64,000 bases of DNA from Microbacterium terregens (GCF_039534975.1 NZ_BAAAWH010000001.1:1798001-1862000), one strand, 5' to 3'; positions 11,289 through 24,633 are shown, counted from the first letter of the stretch. Numbers and translations: made by a program. The notes: generated by a model not told the origin, from the letters alone.

Positions 11289-13169
11289 ATGCCCGCATCC
11301 CTGCCCACGGTCGCGTACAAGCCGCGACCGGGCGAGATCCCCACGAACCCGGGTGTCTACCGATTCCGGGATGCCGCGGGCCGGGTGCTGTACGTCGGCA
11401 AGGCGAAGAACCTGCGCTCGCGACTGTCGAACTACTTCGCCCCACTGCGCACCCTTCACGAGCGCACCCGCCGGATGGTCACCAGCGCGGCATCGGTGGA
11501 GTGGACCGTCGTGGACAGCGACGTGGATTCGCTGCAGCTGGAGTACATGTGGATCAAGGAGTTCGATCCGCCCTTCAACGTCCGCTACCGCGACGACAAG
11601 TCCTACCCGTTCATGGCGATCACACTCGCTGATGAGGCCCCGCGCGTGCTCGTCACGCGCAACCACCGCATCAAGGGAGCCAAGTACTTCGGTCCGTACC
11701 CGAAGGTGTGGGCGGTGCACGACACGATCGATCTGATGATCAAGGTCTTCCCGATCCGCACGTGCAGCGACGCGTCCTATAAGAAGGCGATGGCCAGCGG
11801 TCGCCCCTGCTTCCCGGGGCAGATCGGGCGCTGCGGCGGCCCCTGCTCGATGAAGGTCACGATCGAGGAGCACCGCGCGATCGTCGACGACTTCATCGCC
11901 TTCATGGCCGGCGGCGACCAGAGGTTCGCCAAGGAATTGAACGCGCGCATGCGTGAGGCGTCCGCCGCGATGGACTACGAAGCGGCGGCCGTCTACCGCG
12001 ACCGCCTCGCCGCGATCGACGCGGTGCTGTCCAAGAGCGCCCTCGTGCTGGCCGCCGACACCGACGCCGACCTGTTCGGCATCGCCGAGGACGAGCTGCA
12101 CGCAGCCGTCCAGCAATTCGTGATCCGCGGCGGCCGCGTGCGCGGCGTGCGGGCGACGACGGTCGAGAAGGAGCTCGACATCACCGGCGGCGAACTGGTC
12201 GACCAGGTGCTGCAGCGGGCTTACGGCGACGCCGCGCCCGCCGACATTCCGCGGCAGGTGCTCGTCCCGTCCCTCCCCGATGACGCGGGAGATCTGGAGG
12301 TGTGGCTGCGCGACCGCCGCGGCAAGCAGGTCTCGATCCAGGTCGCCCAACGCGGGCGCAAAGCCGATCTGCTCAAGACCGCGACGCTCAACGCGCAGCA
12401 GGCGCTGATGATCCACAAGACCCGGCGTACCAGCGACTACGTCGCGCGCACGCAGGCCCTCAGTGATCTGCAGGAGGCCCTGGGGTTGGTCGAGGCACCG
12501 TTGCGCATCGAGTGCTTCGACGTCTCGCATCTGAGTGGCACCAACGTCGTCGCGTCGATGGTCGTGTTCGAGGACGGTCTGCCCCGAAAGGATCAGTACC
12601 GGTCGTTCGGCGTCCCCGAGACCACCGACGACACGGACTCGCTCTACCAGGTGCTCACGCGCCGGCTGGCCTACCTCGATCGGCCCGAGGAGCAGGCGGA
12701 CGCCGATGAGGGTACGCGACGGCGACCTCGTTTCGCCTACCCGCCGCAGCTGCTCGTCGTCGACGGAGGAAAGCCGCAGGTCGAAGCCGCTGCCCGCGCT
12801 CTCGCCGATGCCGGCCACGAGGAGATCGCGCTGTGCGGCATCGCGAAAAGGCTCGAGGAGGTCTGGATGCCGGGGGAGGAATACCCGGTGATCCTGCCGC
12901 GCACGAGTGAGGCCCTGTACCTGCTGCAGCGGCTGCGCGACGAGGCGCACCGCTTCGCGATCTCGCACCAGCGACGGCGGCGTCGCCGCGACATCCACAG
13001 CGTTCTGGCCGAGGTGCCCGGCTTGGGCGAGGCGCGCATCAAAGCGCTCCTTCGGCATTTCGGCTCGGTGGCCGCGTTGAAGCGCGCCACCCCGGAGGAG
13101 ATCACGGAGCTGCCCGGGGTCGGTCCGAAGCTCGCGGCCGCGATTCACGCCCATCTCACGAGTGGGTAG
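11289..13169 (+). CDS. uvrC: Excinuclease ABC subunit C
   Basis: Nuclease that makes both incisions around a lesion held by UvrB. From the ATG at 11289 it has 626 residues. The GIY-YIG nuclease domain lies at about residues 18-100 (GVYRFRD ... [13 protein letters not shown]). A Cys cluster [13 protein letters not shown] near residue 175 resembles the Fe-S or metal site of the family. The UVR motif is near 220-245, and the RNase H-like second nuclease domain starts at [12 protein letters not shown]. Two helix-hairpin-helix motifs ([25 protein letters not shown]) end the protein. A GTG at 11283 overlapping the uvrA stop as GTGA is an equally possible start, giving translational coupling. Confidence 0.97.
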   Translation: MPASLPTVAYKPRPGEIPTNPGVYRFRDAAGRVLYVGKAKNLRSRLSNYFAPLRTLHERTRRMVTSAASVEWTVVDSDVDSLQLEYMWIKEFDPPFNVRYRDDKSYPFMAITLADEAPRVLVTRNHRIKGAKYFGPYPKVWAVHDTIDLMIKVFPIRTCSDASYKKAMASGRPCFPGQIGRCGGPCSMKVTIEEHRAIVDDFIAFMAGGDQRFAKELNARMREASAAMDYEAAAVYRDRLAAIDAVLSKSALVLAADTDADLFGIAEDELHAAVQQFVIRGGRVRGVRATTVEKELDITGGELVDQVLQRAYGDAAPADIPRQVLVPSLPDDAGDLEVWLRDRRGKQVSIQVAQRGRKADLLKTATLNAQQALMIHKTRRTSDYVARTQALSDLQEALGLVEAPLRIECFDVSHLSGTNVVASMVVFEDGLPRKDQYRSFGVPETTDDTDSLYQVLTRRLAYLDRPEEQADADEGTRRRPRFAYPPQLLVVDGGKPQVEAAARALADAGHEEIALCGIAKRLEEVWMPGEEYPVILPRTSEALYLLQRLRDEAHRFAISHQRRRRRRDIHSVLAEVPGLGEARIKALLRHFGSVAALKRATPEEITELPGVGPKLAAAIHAHLTSG

Positions 13170-13172
13170 GCT
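13144..13172 (+). promoter_or_regulatory. Candidate rapZ promoter inside the end of uvrC
   Basis: TTCACG at 13144-13149, a 17-base spacer and TAGGCT at 13167-13172. The first three bases of the -10 are the TAG stop codon of uvrC. It would let rapZ-whiA be transcribed apart from the repair genes. Confidence 0.45.
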
Positions 13173-13195
13173 GAAGGGCGACGACGGGGGTGGGA

Positions 13196-14107
13196 ATGAC
13201 CAACGCTGAGGCAGACGCGCTGGATGCTCCCGTCGATGAGCGTCGCCCGCCCGGTGAGGTGCTCATCGTCACAGGAATGTCCGGCGCGGGCCGCTCCACA
13301 GCAGGCGACGCCCTCGAGGACCTCGGCTGGTACGTGGTCGACAACCTGCCGCCGCAGATGCTCCGCCCGTTGCTGGAGCTGACCGAGCTCGCCGCCGGCG
13401 CGCTGCCTCGGGTCGCCGTGGTCGTCGATGTCCGTGGCCGCGATCTGTTCGTCGCGCTGCCCGAGATCACGCGGGCGCTGCGGCACGGACGCCCGGTGCG
13501 GGTCATGTTCCTGGACGCCTCGGACGAGGTGCTGGTGCGCCGCTTCGAGGCCGTCCGTCGCCCGCACCCTCTTCAGGGCGACGGGACGATCCTGGACGGC
13601 ATCCGGATGGAACGCGATCGTCTCGCGGCCGTTCGCGAGAGCGCGGACGTCATCATCGACACCTCCGCCTTCAACATCCACCAGCTGGCCACGCAGGTCA
13701 TCGATCTGTTCTCAGCGGAGGGTGCCGCGCGCCACTCGGTGACGATCATGAGTTTCGGATTCAAGTACGGGATGCCGCCGGACGCCGACCTCGTCGCCGA
13801 CATGCGCTTCCTGCCGAACCCGTTCTGGAACGACGAGCTGCGCGCCTTCACCGGCGAGAGCGACGAGGTGCGCGAGTTCGTCTTGAGCCAGGAGGGGGCC
13901 ATGGAGTTCATCGACGCCTACACCGCTGCCCTCCAGCCGGTCCTGGCCGGATACCAGCGCGAGAACAAGGGTCACTCCGTGATCGCCATCGGCTGCACCG
14001 GCGGGAAGCACCGATCCGTGGCGGTGGCGCGGGAACTGGCGGCGCGGCTGTCGAGCGTGCCGGGGGTCGCCGTCCGGGTGAAGCATCGTGACCTGGGTCG
14101 TGAGTGA
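13196..14107 (+). CDS. rapZ: RNase adapter RapZ / YvcJ-family nucleotide-binding protein
   Basis: P-loop ATP/GTP-binding protein. In enterobacteria RapZ steers RNase E to the GlmZ small RNA; in Gram-positives its exact role is unsettled. Walker [10 protein letters not shown] lies near residues 28-36, and [11 protein letters not shown] is the family hallmark just after it. The C-terminal domain has [19 protein letters not shown] and ends with [18 protein letters not shown]. Length 303 residues from the ATG at 13196 (a GTG at 13190 adds two). The order uvrC-rapZ-whiA is conserved across Gram-positive bacteria, supporting the call. Confidence 0.95.
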   Translation: MTNAEADALDAPVDERRPPGEVLIVTGMSGAGRSTAGDALEDLGWYVVDNLPPQMLRPLLELTELAAGALPRVAVVVDVRGRDLFVALPEITRALRHGRPVRVMFLDASDEVLVRRFEAVRRPHPLQGDGTILDGIRMERDRLAAVRESADVIIDTSAFNIHQLATQVIDLFSAEGAARHSVTIMSFGFKYGMPPDADLVADMRFLPNPFWNDELRAFTGESDEVREFVLSQEGAMEFIDAYTAALQPVLAGYQRENKGHSVIAIGCTGGKHRSVAVARELAARLSSVPGVAVRVKHRDLGRE

Positions 14108-14175
14108 CCGGGGTCCCGAGTAGGCTTGATCCTCGTTCCCACCCCCAATCCGCATCATCGCTTGCGAGGAGATCC

Positions 14176-15153
14176 GTGTCGCTGACCGCTGACGTGAAGG
14201 CTGAACTGACGGCTGTGCGCGATCCGAGTCCCACGGCTCGAGTGGCCGAGTTGACGTCCCTCCTTCGCTTCTCGGGCGGTCTGCACTCGATCGCCAACCG
14301 CGTGGCCGTCGAGGCGGAGTTGGACTCCGACGTACTCGCTCGACGCGTCGCCCGCGACCTCATGGAGCTGTACGGAGTGCGACCTGAGCTCGTGCACGTG
14401 CAGGGATCGGGCGCCCGAAACGGCAGCCACTACGCAGTACGCGTGATCGAGGGCGGCGAGACCCTCGCCCGCCAGACCGGACTTCTGGATCAGCGGCGCC
14501 GCCCGGTGCGCGGCCTGCCGAACAAGTTGACGACCGGATCCCGCTCCGACCTGGCAGCGATCTGGCGGGGCGCCTTCCTCGCGGCGGGAACCCTCAGCGA
14601 GCCCGGCCGCTCGGCCGCCCTGGAGATCACCTGCCCGGCGCCGGAGGCGGCGATGGCTCTGGTGGGCGCCGCGCACCGTCTCGGCATCCCGGCGAAAGCC
14701 CGCGAAGTGCGCGGTGTACCGCGCGTCGTCGTCCGGGAGGGTGAGGCGATCCGAGTCGCCCTCGCGCAGATGGGCGCCAGTCGCGCCTCGAGCGACTGGG
14801 ACCAGATGCGCCAGCGCCGCGAAGTGCGCGCCGGCGTCAACCGCCTGGTCAACTTCGACGATGCGAACCTGCGTCGGTCCGCCCAGGCGGCCGTCGCGGC
14901 ATGCGCCCGCGTCGAGCGCGCGCTGGAGATCCTCGGCGACGAAGTGCCCGCGCACCTCCGCGAGGCGGGCGAGCTGCGCCTGGCCCATCGCGACGCGAGC
15001 CTCGACGAGCTCGGCCACCACGCGGACCCGCCTCTCACCAAGGACGCGGTCGCCGGGCGGATCCGCCGTCTGCTGGCGATGGCCGACAAGAAGGCCGAGC
15101 AGGACGGTATCCCCGACACCGAGGCTGCGGTCCCGGTGGGCGCCGAGGACTGA
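14176..15153 (+). CDS. whiA: Sporulation/cell-division regulator WhiA
   Basis: DNA-binding regulator linked to cell division and, in Streptomyces, to sporulation septation. The N-terminal domain is a degenerate LAGLIDADG homing-endonuclease fold ([14 protein letters not shown] ... [13 protein letters not shown]). The C-terminal helix-turn-helix contains [15 protein letters not shown] and [25 protein letters not shown]. The GTG at 14176 has AGGAGA four to nine bases upstream and gives 325 residues, the normal length. A TAGGCT hexamer at 14121-14126 may be a -10 with a leader of about 48 bases. In this strain it probably acts on division, since the family does not sporulate. Confidence 0.95.
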   Translation: MSLTADVKAELTAVRDPSPTARVAELTSLLRFSGGLHSIANRVAVEAELDSDVLARRVARDLMELYGVRPELVHVQGSGARNGSHYAVRVIEGGETLARQTGLLDQRRRPVRGLPNKLTTGSRSDLAAIWRGAFLAAGTLSEPGRSAALEITCPAPEAAMALVGAAHRLGIPAKAREVRGVPRVVVREGEAIRVALAQMGASRASSDWDQMRQRREVRAGVNRLVNFDDANLRRSAQAAVAACARVERALEILGDEVPAHLREAGELRLAHRDASLDELGHHADPPLTKDAVAGRIRRLLAMADKKAEQDGIPDTEAAVPVGAED

Positions 15154-15210
15154 GCGCCCGGCCGCGCCGCATCAGTAGGCTAGACACGTCACGCTCGCTG
15201 CGTCGAGGAG

Positions 15211-15229
15211 TATCGGCGCAGCGCCGATA
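15211..15229 (+). promoter_or_regulatory. Perfect 9-bp palindrome in the sodA leader
   Basis: TATCGGCGC-A-GCGCCGATA is a perfect inverted repeat one base before the ribosome site GGAAGAAGAG of sodA. It could be a repressor operator or an RNA hairpin next to the ribosome site. A candidate -10, TAGGCT, is at 15176-15181. Confidence 0.5.
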
Positions 15230-15242
15230 GGAAGAAGAGAAC

Positions 15243-16983
<1,741 letters not shown>

Positions 16984-16989
16984 GCGATC

Positions 16990-18194
<1,205 letters not shown>

Positions 18195-18204
<10 letters not shown>

Positions 18205-18986
18205 CAGGTCGCACCCCGTTCATCGCGGGCAACTGGAAGATGAACCTCGACCACCAGCAGGCGATCGCGTTCGTGCAGAAGCTGCACTGGTCGCTCAAGG
18301 AGGCCAAGCACGTAGAGGGCAGTGTCGAGGTGGGGATCTTCCCGCCCTTCACCGACCTGCGGACCGTCCAGACGCTGCTGGACGCCGACAAGATCTCTTT
18401 CGCGCTCGGCGCGCAGGATCTGTCCACGAAGGACTCCGGCGCATACACCGGCGAGGTCTCCGGGGCCTTCCTGGCGAAGCTGAACTGCGGGTACGTCATC
18501 GTGGGACACTCCGAGCGCCGCGAATACCACGATGAGACCGACGAGGTTGTCGCTGCGAAGGCGCAGGCGGCGCTTCGCCATGGGCTTGTCCCCGTGATCT
18601 GTGTCGGTGAGACGTCCGAGGACCTGGAGAAGTTCGGCGCCAGCGCCGTCCCCGTCGGGCAGCTCGAAGTCGCGCTCGAAGGCCTGCCGTCGGAAGCGGA
18701 TATCGTCGTGGCTTACGAGCCGGTCTGGGCCATCGGCTCGGGCCAGGCCGCCACACCCGAGCAGGCGCAAGAGGTCTGCGCGAAGCTGCGCGACGTGATC
18801 GCCGCGAAGCTGGGACCGGACGCCGCCCAGCGGACACGCGTCCTGTATGGCGGATCGGTGAAGTCCACGAACATCGCGAGCTTCATGCGTGAACCCGACA
18901 TCGACGGTGCACTGGTGGGCGGGGCTAGTCTGGTTGTGGGCGAGTTCGCGGCCATCGTCCGCTATCAGAAACACGTCGGCGTCTGA
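18195..18986 (+). CDS. tpiA: Triosephosphate isomerase
   Basis: Interconverts dihydroxyacetone phosphate and glyceraldehyde-3-phosphate. The TIM barrel shows the substrate Lys15 (AGNWKMN), catalytic His105 ([10 protein letters not shown]), catalytic Glu in [12 protein letters not shown] and the phosphate-binding end LVGGASL. 263 residues. Its start lies inside pgk. Confidence 0.97.
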
Positions 18987-18993
18987 CCGCGCT

Positions 18994-19028
18994 TATACTG
19001 GGGAATCGTGCGCCCGTCTCTCGGGCGC
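18994..19028 (+). promoter_or_regulatory. Internal promoter and leader hairpin before secG-rbpA
   Basis: TATACT at 18994-18999 is a near-consensus -10 directly after tpiA. It is followed at 19010-19028 by a hairpin with 7-base arms GCGCCCG/CGGGCGC and a 5-base loop, just after the expected transcription start. The hairpin could attenuate read-through from the glycolytic genes or stabilise the secG message. Confidence 0.5.
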
Positions 19029-19046
19029 GGTGAAAGGCTTAGATCT

Positions 19047-19295
19047 GTGCAGATCCTAGAGTTCGTCCTGCAGGTGCTCCTGGGCATCACCAGCCTGCTG
19101 CTGACACTTCTCATCCTGCTCCACAAGGGACGCGGCGGCGGTCTGTCCGACATGTTCGGCGGCGGCATGACGTCTGCCCTGGGCTCCTCGGGCTTGGCTG
19201 AGCGCAACCTCAACCGGTTCACCGTCGTGCTGGCGCTCGCATGGTTTGTCTCGATCGTGGCCCTGGGGCTCCTGACGAAGTTCGCGAGCGTCTGA
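19047..19295 (+). CDS. secG: Preprotein translocase subunit SecG
   Basis: Small membrane component of the SecYEG channel. 82 residues with two membrane helices (about 3-23 and 57-77) joined by a Gly-rich loop GRGGGLSDMFGGG, the family signature. The GTG at 19047 is chosen because AAAGG lies nine bases upstream and it starts the first helix directly. Its TGA stop shares one base with the rbpA ATG. Confidence 0.93.
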   Translation: MQILEFVLQVLLGITSLLLTLLILLHKGRGGGLSDMFGGGMTSALGSSGLAERNLNRFTVVLALAWFVSIVALGLLTKFASV

Positions 19296-19651
19296 TGGCC
19301 AGCGGAGGAAATGCCATCCGCGGAACGCGGGTCGGCGCGGGTCCCATGGGCGAGCAGGATCACGGCTTCCACGCCGAGCGCATCGCCATCTCCTACTGGG
19401 ATGCCCTCGGCAACGAGACCGTCCGCCACTTCGCGGCAGGTATCCCCGAGGAGGAGATCCCGGAAACCATCGACTCGCCTCACTCGGGCCTCCCGGCCGG
19501 GCGTGACAAAGAGAACCCGCCCGCGCTGGCGAAGTCCGAGCCGTACAAGACCCACCTCGCCTACGTGAAGGAACGCCGTACCGAGGAAGAGGCCGAAACG
19601 CTTCTGGATGATGCGCTCAAGCAGCTGCGAGACCGCCGCGGGCAGGAGTAG
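19295..19651 (+). CDS. rbpA: RNA polymerase-binding protein RbpA
   Basis: Actinobacteria-specific transcription activator that binds RNA polymerase and the primary sigma factor and stabilises the open complex. 118 residues. The N-terminal tail with a conserved basic element (AIRGTRVGAGP), the core barrel (ISYWDALGNETVRHF), a basic linker and the C-terminal sigma-interaction helices (RTEEEAETLLDDALKQLRDRR) are all visible. There are no cysteines, so this is a non-zinc version. The start overlaps the secG stop as TGATG. Confidence 0.93.
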   Translation: MASGGNAIRGTRVGAGPMGEQDHGFHAERIAISYWDALGNETVRHFAAGIPEEEIPETIDSPHSGLPAGRDKENPPALAKSEPYKTHLAYVKERRTEEEAETLLDDALKQLRDRRGQE

Positions 19652-19663
19652 ATCCCCGCGGAC

Positions 19664-19742
19664 GGGATCTCGATACGGCGCTGGCGCGCCTACTGGATCT
19701 TGACCCGGCGCGCATCAAGGCGGGCTTCGCTCGCATTGATCC
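19664..19742. repeat. REP-like palindromic element in the gap between rbpA and pgl
   Basis: GGGATCTCGATACGGCGC and the imperfect mirror half GCGCGCCTACTGGATC form one hairpin (19664-19699). A second, weaker GC-rich palindrome ends at GATCC about 40 bases on. The layout, convergent gene ends with GATC at the tips, resembles extragenic palindromes of high-GC actinobacteria. Only one copy is visible here. It may also act as a two-way terminator. Confidence 0.35.
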
Positions 19743-19750
19743 GCGACGCG

Positions 19751-20533
19751 TCAATACTCCTGATCGATCAGCTCGGGCGGCACCTGCGATGCCGCAGCCT
19801 GGTCGACGAAGAAGACGGTGCGCTTCCGACCCTTCGCCCCGGCCACGGGCACACTCGCGTAGCTCGCGCCCGCCAGTGCGAGTCCGAGCGCGGAGGCCTT
19901 GTCGGTACCTGACAGCACGAGCCACACCCGCTGGGATCCGTTGATGACCGGCCGGGTCAGCGACACGCGGTCCGGCGGGGGCTTGGGCGAGTCGCGCACG
20001 GCCACAGCCACGCGGTCGGTGATCAGGATCTCGGGGCGGTCGGGGAACAACGAGGCGATGTGCCCGTCCGGTCCGACGCCCAGGAAGCAGATGTCGAAGG
20101 ACGGCCACGGCGTGCCGTCCGCCTGCGGGTAGCGCGCCAGCTCTGCGGCGTACCGTTCAGCCGCTTCCTCCAGCTCGATGCCGTCATCCGTGGCGGCGAC
20201 CGCGTGGATGTTCGCGGCCGGGATCGTCAACGAGTCCAGCAGAGCCGCTCGGGCCTGCCTCTCGTTGCGCTCCTGGTGATCGCGCGCCAGGAACCGCTCG
20301 TCGCTCCACCAGAAGTGAACGCGGGACCAGTCCACCCTGTCGCGGCGCGGGTGCCTCATCGCGGCGACGAGCACCGCGGATCCCATCGAGCCACCGGTGA
20401 GGGATACGTGGACGGTGCGCCCGCCCGCTCCCCGCTTGGCGAGGCGGTGGACCAACCGCGCGGCGACGGACTCAGCGAGAGCGGCCGGATCGGGGCTGAT
20501 CACAACCCGCTTCTCGATGATGAATTCAGCCAT
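19751..20533 (-). CDS. pgl: 6-phosphogluconolactonase
   Basis: Hydrolyses 6-phosphogluconolactone in the oxidative pentose-phosphate pathway. 260 residues of the DevB/SOL type: VSLTGGSMG near the N-terminus, WWSDERFL with the active-site DER, LGVGPDGHIASLFP with the key His, and a late VWLVLSGTDKASAL segment. The ATG at 20533 (MAEFIIEK) overlaps the opcA end by eight bases. Last gene of the six-gene reverse-strand operon. Confidence 0.95.
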   Translation of the reverse strand: MAEFIIEKRVVISPDPAALAESVAARLVHRLAKRGAGGRTVHVSLTGGSMGSAVLVAAMRHPRRDRVDWSRVHFWWSDERFLARDHQERNERQARAALLDSLTIPAANIHAVAATDDGIELEEAAERYAAELARYPQADGTPWPSFDICFLGVGPDGHIASLFPDRPEILITDRVAVAVRDSPKPPPDRVSLTRPVINGSQRVWLVLSGTDKASALGLALAGASYASVPVAGAKGRKRTVFFVDQAAASQVPPELIDQEY

Positions 20534-21470
20534 GCGTCTCCGTCGCGGGTTCCAAGAGTTCGAGACCCTCCGTGATGACTCGACCATACAGGACGTCAGG
20601 ATCGAGACTGCGAAGCTCCTCAGCGAGGCACTCGCGGAGGCTGCGGCGCGGGAAGGCGAGGTCGTGGGTCGGCTGCCCCGGCTGTGTGAGCACCGCGACG
20701 GCGGGGCTCGGCCGCTCCAGGAGGGTCACGCCGCTGGGACGCTCCAGCCGGACGGATTTGATGCCGCCGGCCCACTCGTCGTGCGAAAGGTATTCGTACT
20801 TCACGTCGACGTCCAGCTTCAGGCGCAACCACGCCGCCAGCAGCGCCGTAGAGGGCGAATCCCACGCTCCGCGCACTTCGACGGCCGTGACAGGTTCGTA
20901 GGGCGGCTGGTCCAGCACCGCCGCCAGCTGCTCTCGCCAGCGGGTGATGCGGGTCCATGCGAAGTCCGTGCTGCCGGGTGCGTAGTGCGCGCCGAGGGTG
21001 CTCAGCCACGCGGCCGGATCCTTCTGTGCGGAGGCGTCCGTGATGCGGCGCTGCGCGATGCGCCCGATCGGCGAGGTCGACAGGACCTCCGGCGTCTCCG
21101 CCGGCCACCACGCCACCACCGGCGCATCCGGCAGGAGGAGGCCGGTGAGGAGGCTGTCGTGACTGGATGCCACGGGCCCCTGCGCGTGCAGGACGATGAC
21201 CTCGCTGGCGCCCGCGTCTCCGCCCACGCGAATCTGGGCATCCAGTCGCGGCGGGCTCTTCTGGTCGCCGAGCATGATGACGATGACGCGCATGGGGTGT
21301 TCGCGCGAGGCATCGTTGGCTGCTTCGATGGCCTCTTCCTCAACGCCTCGCCGGGTCGCGATGATCAGGGTGAGCACGCGACCCAGAGCGACCGCGCCGC
21401 CCTCTTGGCGGACGTTGACCAGCGCCTTGGAGATCTTGCTCACGGTCGTATCAGGCAGGTCGATGATCAT
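20526..21470 (-). CDS. opcA: Glucose-6-phosphate dehydrogenase assembly protein OpcA
   Basis: Actinobacterial and cyanobacterial protein needed for full activity or redox regulation of Zwf. 314 residues from the ATG at 21470 (MIIDLPDTT). Characteristic pieces are the hydrophobic RVLTLIIATRR strand, the VIVLHAQGPVASSHDSLLTGLLLPDAPVVAWW block and the C-terminal VAVLTQPGQPTHDLAFPRRS. Start and stop overlap zwf by four bases and pgl by eight. Confidence 0.94.
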   Translation of the reverse strand: MIIDLPDTTVSKISKALVNVRQEGGAVALGRVLTLIIATRRGVEEEAIEAANDASREHPMRVIVIMLGDQKSPPRLDAQIRVGGDAGASEVIVLHAQGPVASSHDSLLTGLLLPDAPVVAWWPAETPEVLSTSPIGRIAQRRITDASAQKDPAAWLSTLGAHYAPGSTDFAWTRITRWREQLAAVLDQPPYEPVTAVEVRGAWDSPSTALLAAWLRLKLDVDVKYEYLSHDEWAGGIKSVRLERPSGVTLLERPSPAVAVLTQPGQPTHDLAFPRRSLRECLAEELRSLDPDVLYGRVITEGLELLEPATETHG

Positions 21471-23017
21471 GGTCGCCTCCACGAGCGTCCGTCGCGAGCG
21501 AGCATGGCGTCGGCGGATGCCGGACCCCACGAACCGGGCGGATACTGTTCGAGCGGGCCGCCCTCCTGCTCCCAGAAATCCTCGATCGGGTCGAGGATCT
21601 TCCAGGAGAGCTCGACTTCTTCATGCCGAGGGAACAGCGGCGGATCGCCCAGCAGGACATCCAGGATGAGTCGCTCGTACGCTTCGGGGCTCGCTTCGGT
21701 GAACGCGTGGCCGTAGCCGAAGTCCATCGTCACGTCGCGGACCTGCGCGCCGGCACCCGGCACCTTCGACCCGAAGCGGATGGTGACGCCCTCGTCGGGC
21801 TGAACACGGATGACCAGCGCGTTCTGCCCGAGTCCGGAGGTCTGCCCGCGAGAGAACAGCAGTTCCGGCGCACGTTTGAAGATCACCGCGATCTCGGTGA
21901 CTCGACGGCCGAGCCGTTTGCCGGTGCGGAGGAAGAAGGGCACACCTGCCCATCGGCGCGTGTTGATCTCGAGGGTGATCGCCGCGTACGTCTCCGTGGT
22001 CGAGTCCGGCTTCATGCCGTCCTCTTCGAGGAAGCCGAGCACCTTCTCGCCGCCCTGCCACCCGCCCGCGTACTGTCCGCGCGCGGTCGAGGCGCTCAGA
22101 TCGTGAGGAAGCGAGACCGCGGCGAGCACCTTCTCCTTCTCGGCGCGCAGGTCCTTGGCATCGAAGGAGATCGGCTCTTCCATGGCGGTCAGCGCGAGCA
22201 GCTGCAGGAGGTGGTTCTGGATGACATCGCGGGCTGCGCCGATGCCGTCGTAGTATCCGGCACGGCCGCCCACGCCGATGTCCTCCGCCATGGTGATCTG
22301 CACGTGATCGACGTAATTGCGGTTCCAGATCGGTTCGTACAGCTCGTTCGCGAAACGCAGCGCGAGGATGTTCTGAACCGTCTCCTTGCCGAGGTAGTGG
22401 TCGATCCGGAAGATCGAGTCGGCCGGGAACGCGGACCGCAGGGCGTCGTTGAGCGATCTGGCCGAGGCCAGGTCGTGGCCGAACGGTTTCTCGATGACGA
22501 CGCGTCGCCAGCGCTCCGGCTGGTCGGCGGTGTCATCGACCAGCCCCGAGTCCTTCAGCTGCTTGGCGACCTGCGGGAAGTCCTTCGGGGGGATCGAGAG
22601 GTAGAACGCGTGGTTGCCCATGGTCCCGCGCTCCACGTCGAGCTTCTCGACGGTCTCGCGGAGACGGCGAAACGCATCCGGGTCATCGAACTCGCCCGGG
22701 ACGAAGCGGATGCCCTGGGAGAGCTGTTCCCAGGTCTCTTCCCGGAACTCCGTGCGGGAGTGCTCCTTGACGGCGTCCTTCACCACCTGCGCGAAGTCCT
22801 GATCCTCCCAGTCCCGGCGTGCGAAGCCGACGAGTGCGAAGCCCGGCGGCAGCAGACCGCGGTTGGCAAGGTCGTACACGGCCGGCATGAGCTTCTTGCG
22901 GGAGAGGTCGCCCGTCACACCGAAGATCACCAGCGCGCTCGGCCCGGCGATCCGGTTGAGGCGAAGATCCTCGGGGTCGCGCAGCGGGTTATGGCCGCGT
23001 GAGATCTCGACGGTCAT
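21467..23017 (-). CDS. zwf: Glucose-6-phosphate 1-dehydrogenase
   Basis: First step of the oxidative pentose-phosphate pathway, making NADPH. The coenzyme motif IFGVTGDLSRKK is at the N-terminus and the active-site peptide RIDHYLGKE lies mid-protein. The C-terminal domain includes GVPFFLRTGKRL. 516 residues from the ATG at 23017. It overlaps pgi upstream and opcA downstream by ATGA, a coupled arrangement. Confidence 0.96.
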   Translation of the reverse strand: MTVEISRGHNPLRDPEDLRLNRIAGPSALVIFGVTGDLSRKKLMPAVYDLANRGLLPPGFALVGFARRDWEDQDFAQVVKDAVKEHSRTEFREETWEQLSQGIRFVPGEFDDPDAFRRLRETVEKLDVERGTMGNHAFYLSIPPKDFPQVAKQLKDSGLVDDTADQPERWRRVVIEKPFGHDLASARSLNDALRSAFPADSIFRIDHYLGKETVQNILALRFANELYEPIWNRNYVDHVQITMAEDIGVGGRAGYYDGIGAARDVIQNHLLQLLALTAMEEPISFDAKDLRAEKEKVLAAVSLPHDLSASTARGQYAGGWQGGEKVLGFLEEDGMKPDSTTETYAAITLEINTRRWAGVPFFLRTGKRLGRRVTEIAVIFKRAPELLFSRGQTSGLGQNALVIRVQPDEGVTIRFGSKVPGAGAQVRDVTMDFGYGHAFTEASPEAYERLILDVLLGDPPLFPRHEEVELSWKILDPIEDFWEQEGGPLEQYPPGSWGPASADAMLARDGRSWRRP

Positions 23018-24633
23018 TGCGCAGCCTCGAACAGCGTGAGCACCTCGGCCTGTGGATCGGTGAGCGTGAGGGTGACCACGGGGCGTCCGTGACCGGCGAG
23101 GACGGCGGCATCGCCCGCGGCCTGCGCCTGGATCAGCTCCCCGAACGTGAAGGGACGCCCGGGGATCTCCAGGTCGACGTCGGTCTGCTCCAGAATCTGC
23201 AGGAAGACGCCGACGGCCGGACCGCCCTTGTGGAACTGGCCGGTGGAGTGCAGGAAACGCGGTCCCCACCCGAAGGTGGCAGGCCGTCCCGAGTCGGCGG
23301 CGACGAGTTCGCGAAGCCCTTGCAGCTGCGGCAGGCGCAACCGGTCGACGTACGCCTGGACGGACACGTAGCCGTCCGCGGGCAGCCGCGCCCAGAGTGC
23401 GTCCAGGACGCCCGCGACCGTTCCGGACGCCGCGAGGGTCGGATCGGAGACGCGAACCTCGACGCCGTCGACGGTGAACGCGGGGTCGGTGGCTTCGGGC
23501 CGCGCGTCGAGGAGTCCGCGGGTGGCGATCTTGGCGGATTCGACGTCGGGCTGATCGAACGGGTCGATGCCCAGCATCCGTCCCGCGATCGCTGTCGCGT
23601 ACTCCCAGACGACGAACTGCGCGCCCAGGGAGCCGCTGACCAGGACCTCGCCCTCGTGCCGCTCGCGGAAGTGGAACTCGTTCGCCTCGTCCACGAAGCG
23701 CACGATCTGCATGTCTGCCGGCGTGCTGTCGGCCTCGGGGGAGACGGGCAGGAGCACGACGGGCAGGATGCCGGTGCCGTCCTTGCCGGTGGACTCGGCG
23801 ATGAGCTGTTCGATCCAGTCCGGCAGGCCGACGATGTGCGTCCCGTCGGTGATCAGGCCCAGCTTGTCGCGCCGCGGGTTTCCGCCGGCGATCGCCGCAG
23901 CCAGCACCAGAGCGGGATTGTCGGCGCTGTCGATCGCGACCTCCAGCAGCGACGCCTCCGCCTCGTCGAGCAGCTCGGAGATGTCGACACCCGCGAGCCC
24001 GGCGGGAACCAGCCCGAAGGCGGTCAGCGCCGAGTAGCGTCCGCCGACCGTCGGATCCGCAGTGAACACGCGGTATCCGTCTGCGCGTGCGCGCTCATCC
24101 AAGGGCGAGCCGGGATCGGTGACCACGACGATGCGCTCGGCCGGGTCGATGCCGAGGTCGCGGAACGCCGCCTCGAAGGCGCGCTTGGCCGAGTCGGTCT
24201 CAACGGTGGAACCGGACTTCGACGAGACGACCAGCACGGTCTGCTCGAGCCCGCCGGCCTCGGCGTCGCCGTCGATCGCAGCCAGGACCTGGCTGGGTGC
24301 GGTCGAGTCGAGGATGACGAGAGGAACCCCGGCGGTCTGCGCGATCACCTCGGGCGCCAGCGAGGACCCGCCCATGCCGGCCAGCACGACGCGGGTCACG
24401 CCACGGGCGACCAACTCGGCGCGGAGCGCCTCGATCTCCGGAACGAGCGGCCGCGAGATCGACACCGCCTGCACCCAGCCCAGACGATCGGATGCGCCGG
24501 CCTCGGCATCCGGACCCCACAACGAGGCATCGCCGGCAGTGATGCCGGACGCCACGAGGTCGGCGATCAGGCCAGGGAGAGTGTCTTGGACGACGGACTT
24601 GACATGCCCGGTCAGGTGGATCTCAAGGCTCAT
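23014..24633 (-). CDS. pgi: Glucose-6-phosphate isomerase
   Basis: Interconverts glucose-6-phosphate and fructose-6-phosphate, linking glycolysis to this pentose-phosphate operon. 539 residues from the ATG at 24633 (MSLEIHLTG). The SIS-fold phosphate-binding Ser cluster [11 protein letters not shown] is clear, as are [14 protein letters not shown] and the late [16 protein letters not shown]. It is divergent from the classic E. coli Pgi and matches the form often found between tal and zwf in Actinobacteria. ATGA overlaps with tal and zwf. Confidence 0.92.
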   Translation of the reverse strand: MSLEIHLTGHVKSVVQDTLPGLIADLVASGITAGDASLWGPDAEAGASDRLGWVQAVSISRPLVPEIEALRAELVARGVTRVVLAGMGGSSLAPEVIAQTAGVPLVILDSTAPSQVLAAIDGDAEAGGLEQTVLVVSSKSGSTVETDSAKRAFEAAFRDLGIDPAERIVVVTDPGSPLDERARADGYRVFTADPTVGGRYSALTAFGLVPAGLAGVDISELLDEAEASLLEVAIDSADNPALVLAAAIAGGNPRRDKLGLITDGTHIVGLPDWIEQLIAESTGKDGTGILPVVLLPVSPEADSTPADMQIVRFVDEANEFHFRERHEGEVLVSGSLGAQFVVWEYATAIAGRMLGIDPFDQPDVESAKIATRGLLDARPEATDPAFTVDGVEVRVSDPTLAASGTVAGVLDALWARLPADGYVSVQAYVDRLRLPQLQGLRELVAADSGRPATFGWGPRFLHSTGQFHKGGPAVGVFLQILEQTDVDLEIPGRPFTFGELIQAQAAGDAAVLAGHGRPVVTLTLTDPQAEVLTLFEAAQ

